Below are positions 5,331-6,151 of a stretch of DNA of 6,151 bases, one piece after another. The first letter of the stretch is position 1, and every line of letters begins with the position of its first letter. This DNA is from Clostridia bacterium (GTDB taxonomy: Bacteria > Bacillota > Clostridia > Lachnospirales > WQUN01): NCBI GenBank assembly GCA_025997155.1, contig BNUF01000145.1:1-6151 (forward strand), in the 5' to 3' direction. The translations under genes and the position numbers were made by a program. The notes beneath the pieces were generated by a model. That model saw nothing but the letters and a program-made list of their open reading frames with translations, did no database searches and was not told where the DNA came from.

Positions 5331-5798
5331 TCAGCCCCAATCTCCAAACTTCTTGTGGTATTTTGTTCGTATGGTAGTCCCTTCTACAACAAACTCACCG
5401 TGAAATTGTAAAGGCGTACTCAACTTGCTTTGCGTCCTTGAGAAGATAAGATACTGATTATGTACATCACAGTTAATATGCTGCGCTAACTCAATATCGT
5501 CCGCAATATACAAATCGGCGTTATCAATTATGATAAGGTGTTTCTCCAACAAACAAATAGATTTCACGTCTGCGGGCTTGTGGTTGAATATGATTATGTT
5601 TTTTCCGAGTTGCGGATACTTAATCGGTATAGGTTTTGGTAACGATTTCTGAATATCCAGAATAAATGCTAACGAGTTTACAAAAAGGCTTTTACCTGTC
5701 GAACTATTGCCGCCTATCATGCATCTGTTACCGGGAAGTTCTATGTCAAACAGTATGTCGCTGTTGCTCCTAAAGTTTATCCTGTCGTACACAATCAT
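5331..5798 (-). CDS. Small P-loop ATPase-like protein, 155 aa
   Basis: This protein has a Walker A loop GGNSSTGKS (29-37; K36, S37) after an N-terminal strand-rich part, and a Walker B strand HLIIIDNAD (87-95) with D92. A following strand YLIFSRT (116-122) is placed like a sensor I strand. At 155 residues it is a minimal P-loop domain without any visible partner domain. From memory, short proteins of this build (GNSGTGKT, then IIIDNAD, then QYLIFGR) occur in gut Clostridia next to DUF4869 proteins; their role is not established. Here it is coupled to the upstream DUF4869-like reading frame: AGGTGG (5809-5804) overlaps that gene's TGA and lies 5 bases before the ATG at 5798. Ends with hairpin H4. 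ATP or GTP binding is well supported by motifs; function is unknown. Confidence 0.85.
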   Translation of the reverse strand: MIVYDRINFRSNSDILFDIELPGNRCMIGGNSSTGKSLFVNSLAFILDIQKSLPKPIPIKYPQLGKNIIIFNHKPADVKSICLLEKHLIIIDNADLYIADDIELAQHINCDVHNQYLIFSRTQSKLSTPLQFHGEFVVEGTTIRTKYHKKFGDWG

Positions 5799-5808
5799 CT
5801 AAACCACC

Positions 5809-6045
5809 TCACTCTGAATACACCATTAAGTCACCTACCATATCATAACCCTTTGGAAAGAAATGTTTGCCGTTTATAGAAAAATCATATAGGTTTATTT
5901 CTGGAATACCGAAATATCTTAACAACAACGGAAGGTTGTATTCGTCCGCAACTTCAAACAGATACGGCAAAACGTTATCGCCACATCCAGAGATATAGTC
6001 GAGGCTATTTAAAAGCGTTAGCCGACGCATCCCAAAAAGAATCAA
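5809..6045 (-). pseudogene. C-terminal remnant of a DUF4869-like protein, cut by IS630
   Basis: The frame is open from TTG at 6045, or ATG at 6030, to TGA at 5811-5809, at most 78 residues. Neither start has a ribosome site and the first 13 or so codons lie inside the transposase gene. The residues from about 6012 onward read LLNSLDYISGCGDNVLPYLF, then LPLLLRYFGI, then FSINGKHF. From memory this resembles the second half of DUF4869 proteins (about 140 residues, with a CGDN motif and a closing N-G-K strand). I infer that the N-terminal half was lost when the IS630 element inserted. The downstream ATPase gene begins 10 bases after its stop, so the two were probably an operon. It may still be translated from transposase read-through. 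DUF4869 assignment is moderate; truncation is likely but the other IS end is outside the window. Confidence 0.5.
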
Positions 6046-6151
6046 ATTTGTGCATATGAAATCTCAATCTTCTTTTAACATTTGCCCACAATTTTTCAAT
6101 CGGATTAAGGTCAGGTGAATAAGGTGGTAAAAATATAACTTTAAAGCCGTA
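6005..6151 (-). CDS. IS630-family transposase, C-terminal part (runs off the window)
   Basis: The frame entering at 6151 encodes 48 residues to TAG at 6007-6005. It contains the hallmark LPPYSPDLNPIEKLWANVKR, the stretch around the last catalytic acidic residue (E of NPIE) of the DDE domain of IS630/Tc1-type transposases, and ends DSFWDASANAFK, a usual end for this family. The protein therefore seems complete at its C-terminus; the N-terminal part and the left end of the element lie beyond the window. The enzyme moves the element by cut and paste into TA sites. Its stop codon overlaps the DUF4869-like frame, so the element's right end must be very close to 6005-6015. I cannot mark the terminal inverted repeat without the other end. 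Confidence 0.9.
   Translation of the reverse strand, partial: YGFKVIFLPPYSPDLNPIEKLWANVKRRLRFHMHKFDSFWDASANAFK
6005..6151 (-). mobile_element. IS630-family insertion sequence, one end
   Basis: Defined by the transposase C-terminus above. The boundary with host DNA probably falls within about 6005-6030, where the transposase frame ends and the DUF4869-like frame becomes convincing. Several TA dinucleotides are present in this stretch, so the target site cannot be fixed from one end. Confidence 0.7.

Noticed and set aside
5024..5347. Minus-strand reading frame of 107 codons
   Set aside because: It reads through hairpin H4 and the three boxes, giving repeated phrases such as ASFRKLP; it has no ribosome site of its own and is noncoding repeat.
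5288..5347. Direct repeat CAATCTCCAAA near the end of the ATPase gene
   Set aside because: Eleven bases, two copies, no other support; could be chance.

Overview
The window is about 43% GC by eye. Nearly all genes lie on the minus strand. Strong GGAGG ribosome sites placed 6-8 bases before ATG, a sigma-A type promoter (TTGACG, 17 bases, TATATT) and the gene content (barstar family, IS630, small P-loop ATPase with a DUF4869-like partner) suggest an anaerobic Bacillota, probably a gut or rumen Clostridia-type bacterium. This is inference; no marker gene fixes the taxon.

Layout from left to right. Positions 1-48 may hold the 3' end of a plus-strand gene, facing a 17-bp hairpin (49-92). Positions 98-2527 (minus) encode a complete UvrD/PcrA-type superfamily 1 helicase whose C-terminus carries an in-frame barstar domain (residues about 721-809). 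It has its own promoter and start at 2527. After a second hairpin (2591-2632) comes an unrecognised 166-residue gene (2899-3399) followed by out-of-frame coding-like sequence (2635-2897) that may be small genes or a frameshifted tail. A third hairpin (3494-3531) ends a two-gene operon (3542-4699 and 4716-5045). Those two products share a repeated domain that faintly resembles SUKH-type immunity proteins. A fourth hairpin (5220-5251) ends a P-loop ATPase gene (5331-5798) that is coupled to a DUF4869-like remnant (5809-6045). The C-terminal end of an IS630-family transposase (6005-6151) cuts into that remnant at the right edge.

The intergenic regions are also organised. Four hairpins at gene ends share one core sequence with compensated arms. 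A 31-base box occurs three times in tandem at 5096-5205 and once at 3449-3479, each time between a hairpin and the next gene's GGAGG leader. Two leaders are identical over 19 bases across the start codon. The locus therefore looks like a row of cassettes (leader, gene, hairpin, box). With a barstar domain at one end and possible SUKH-like proteins in the middle, an immunity-gene island is a reasonable but unproven reading. The two points most worth following are the helicase-barstar fusion and the repeated intergenic cassette signal.
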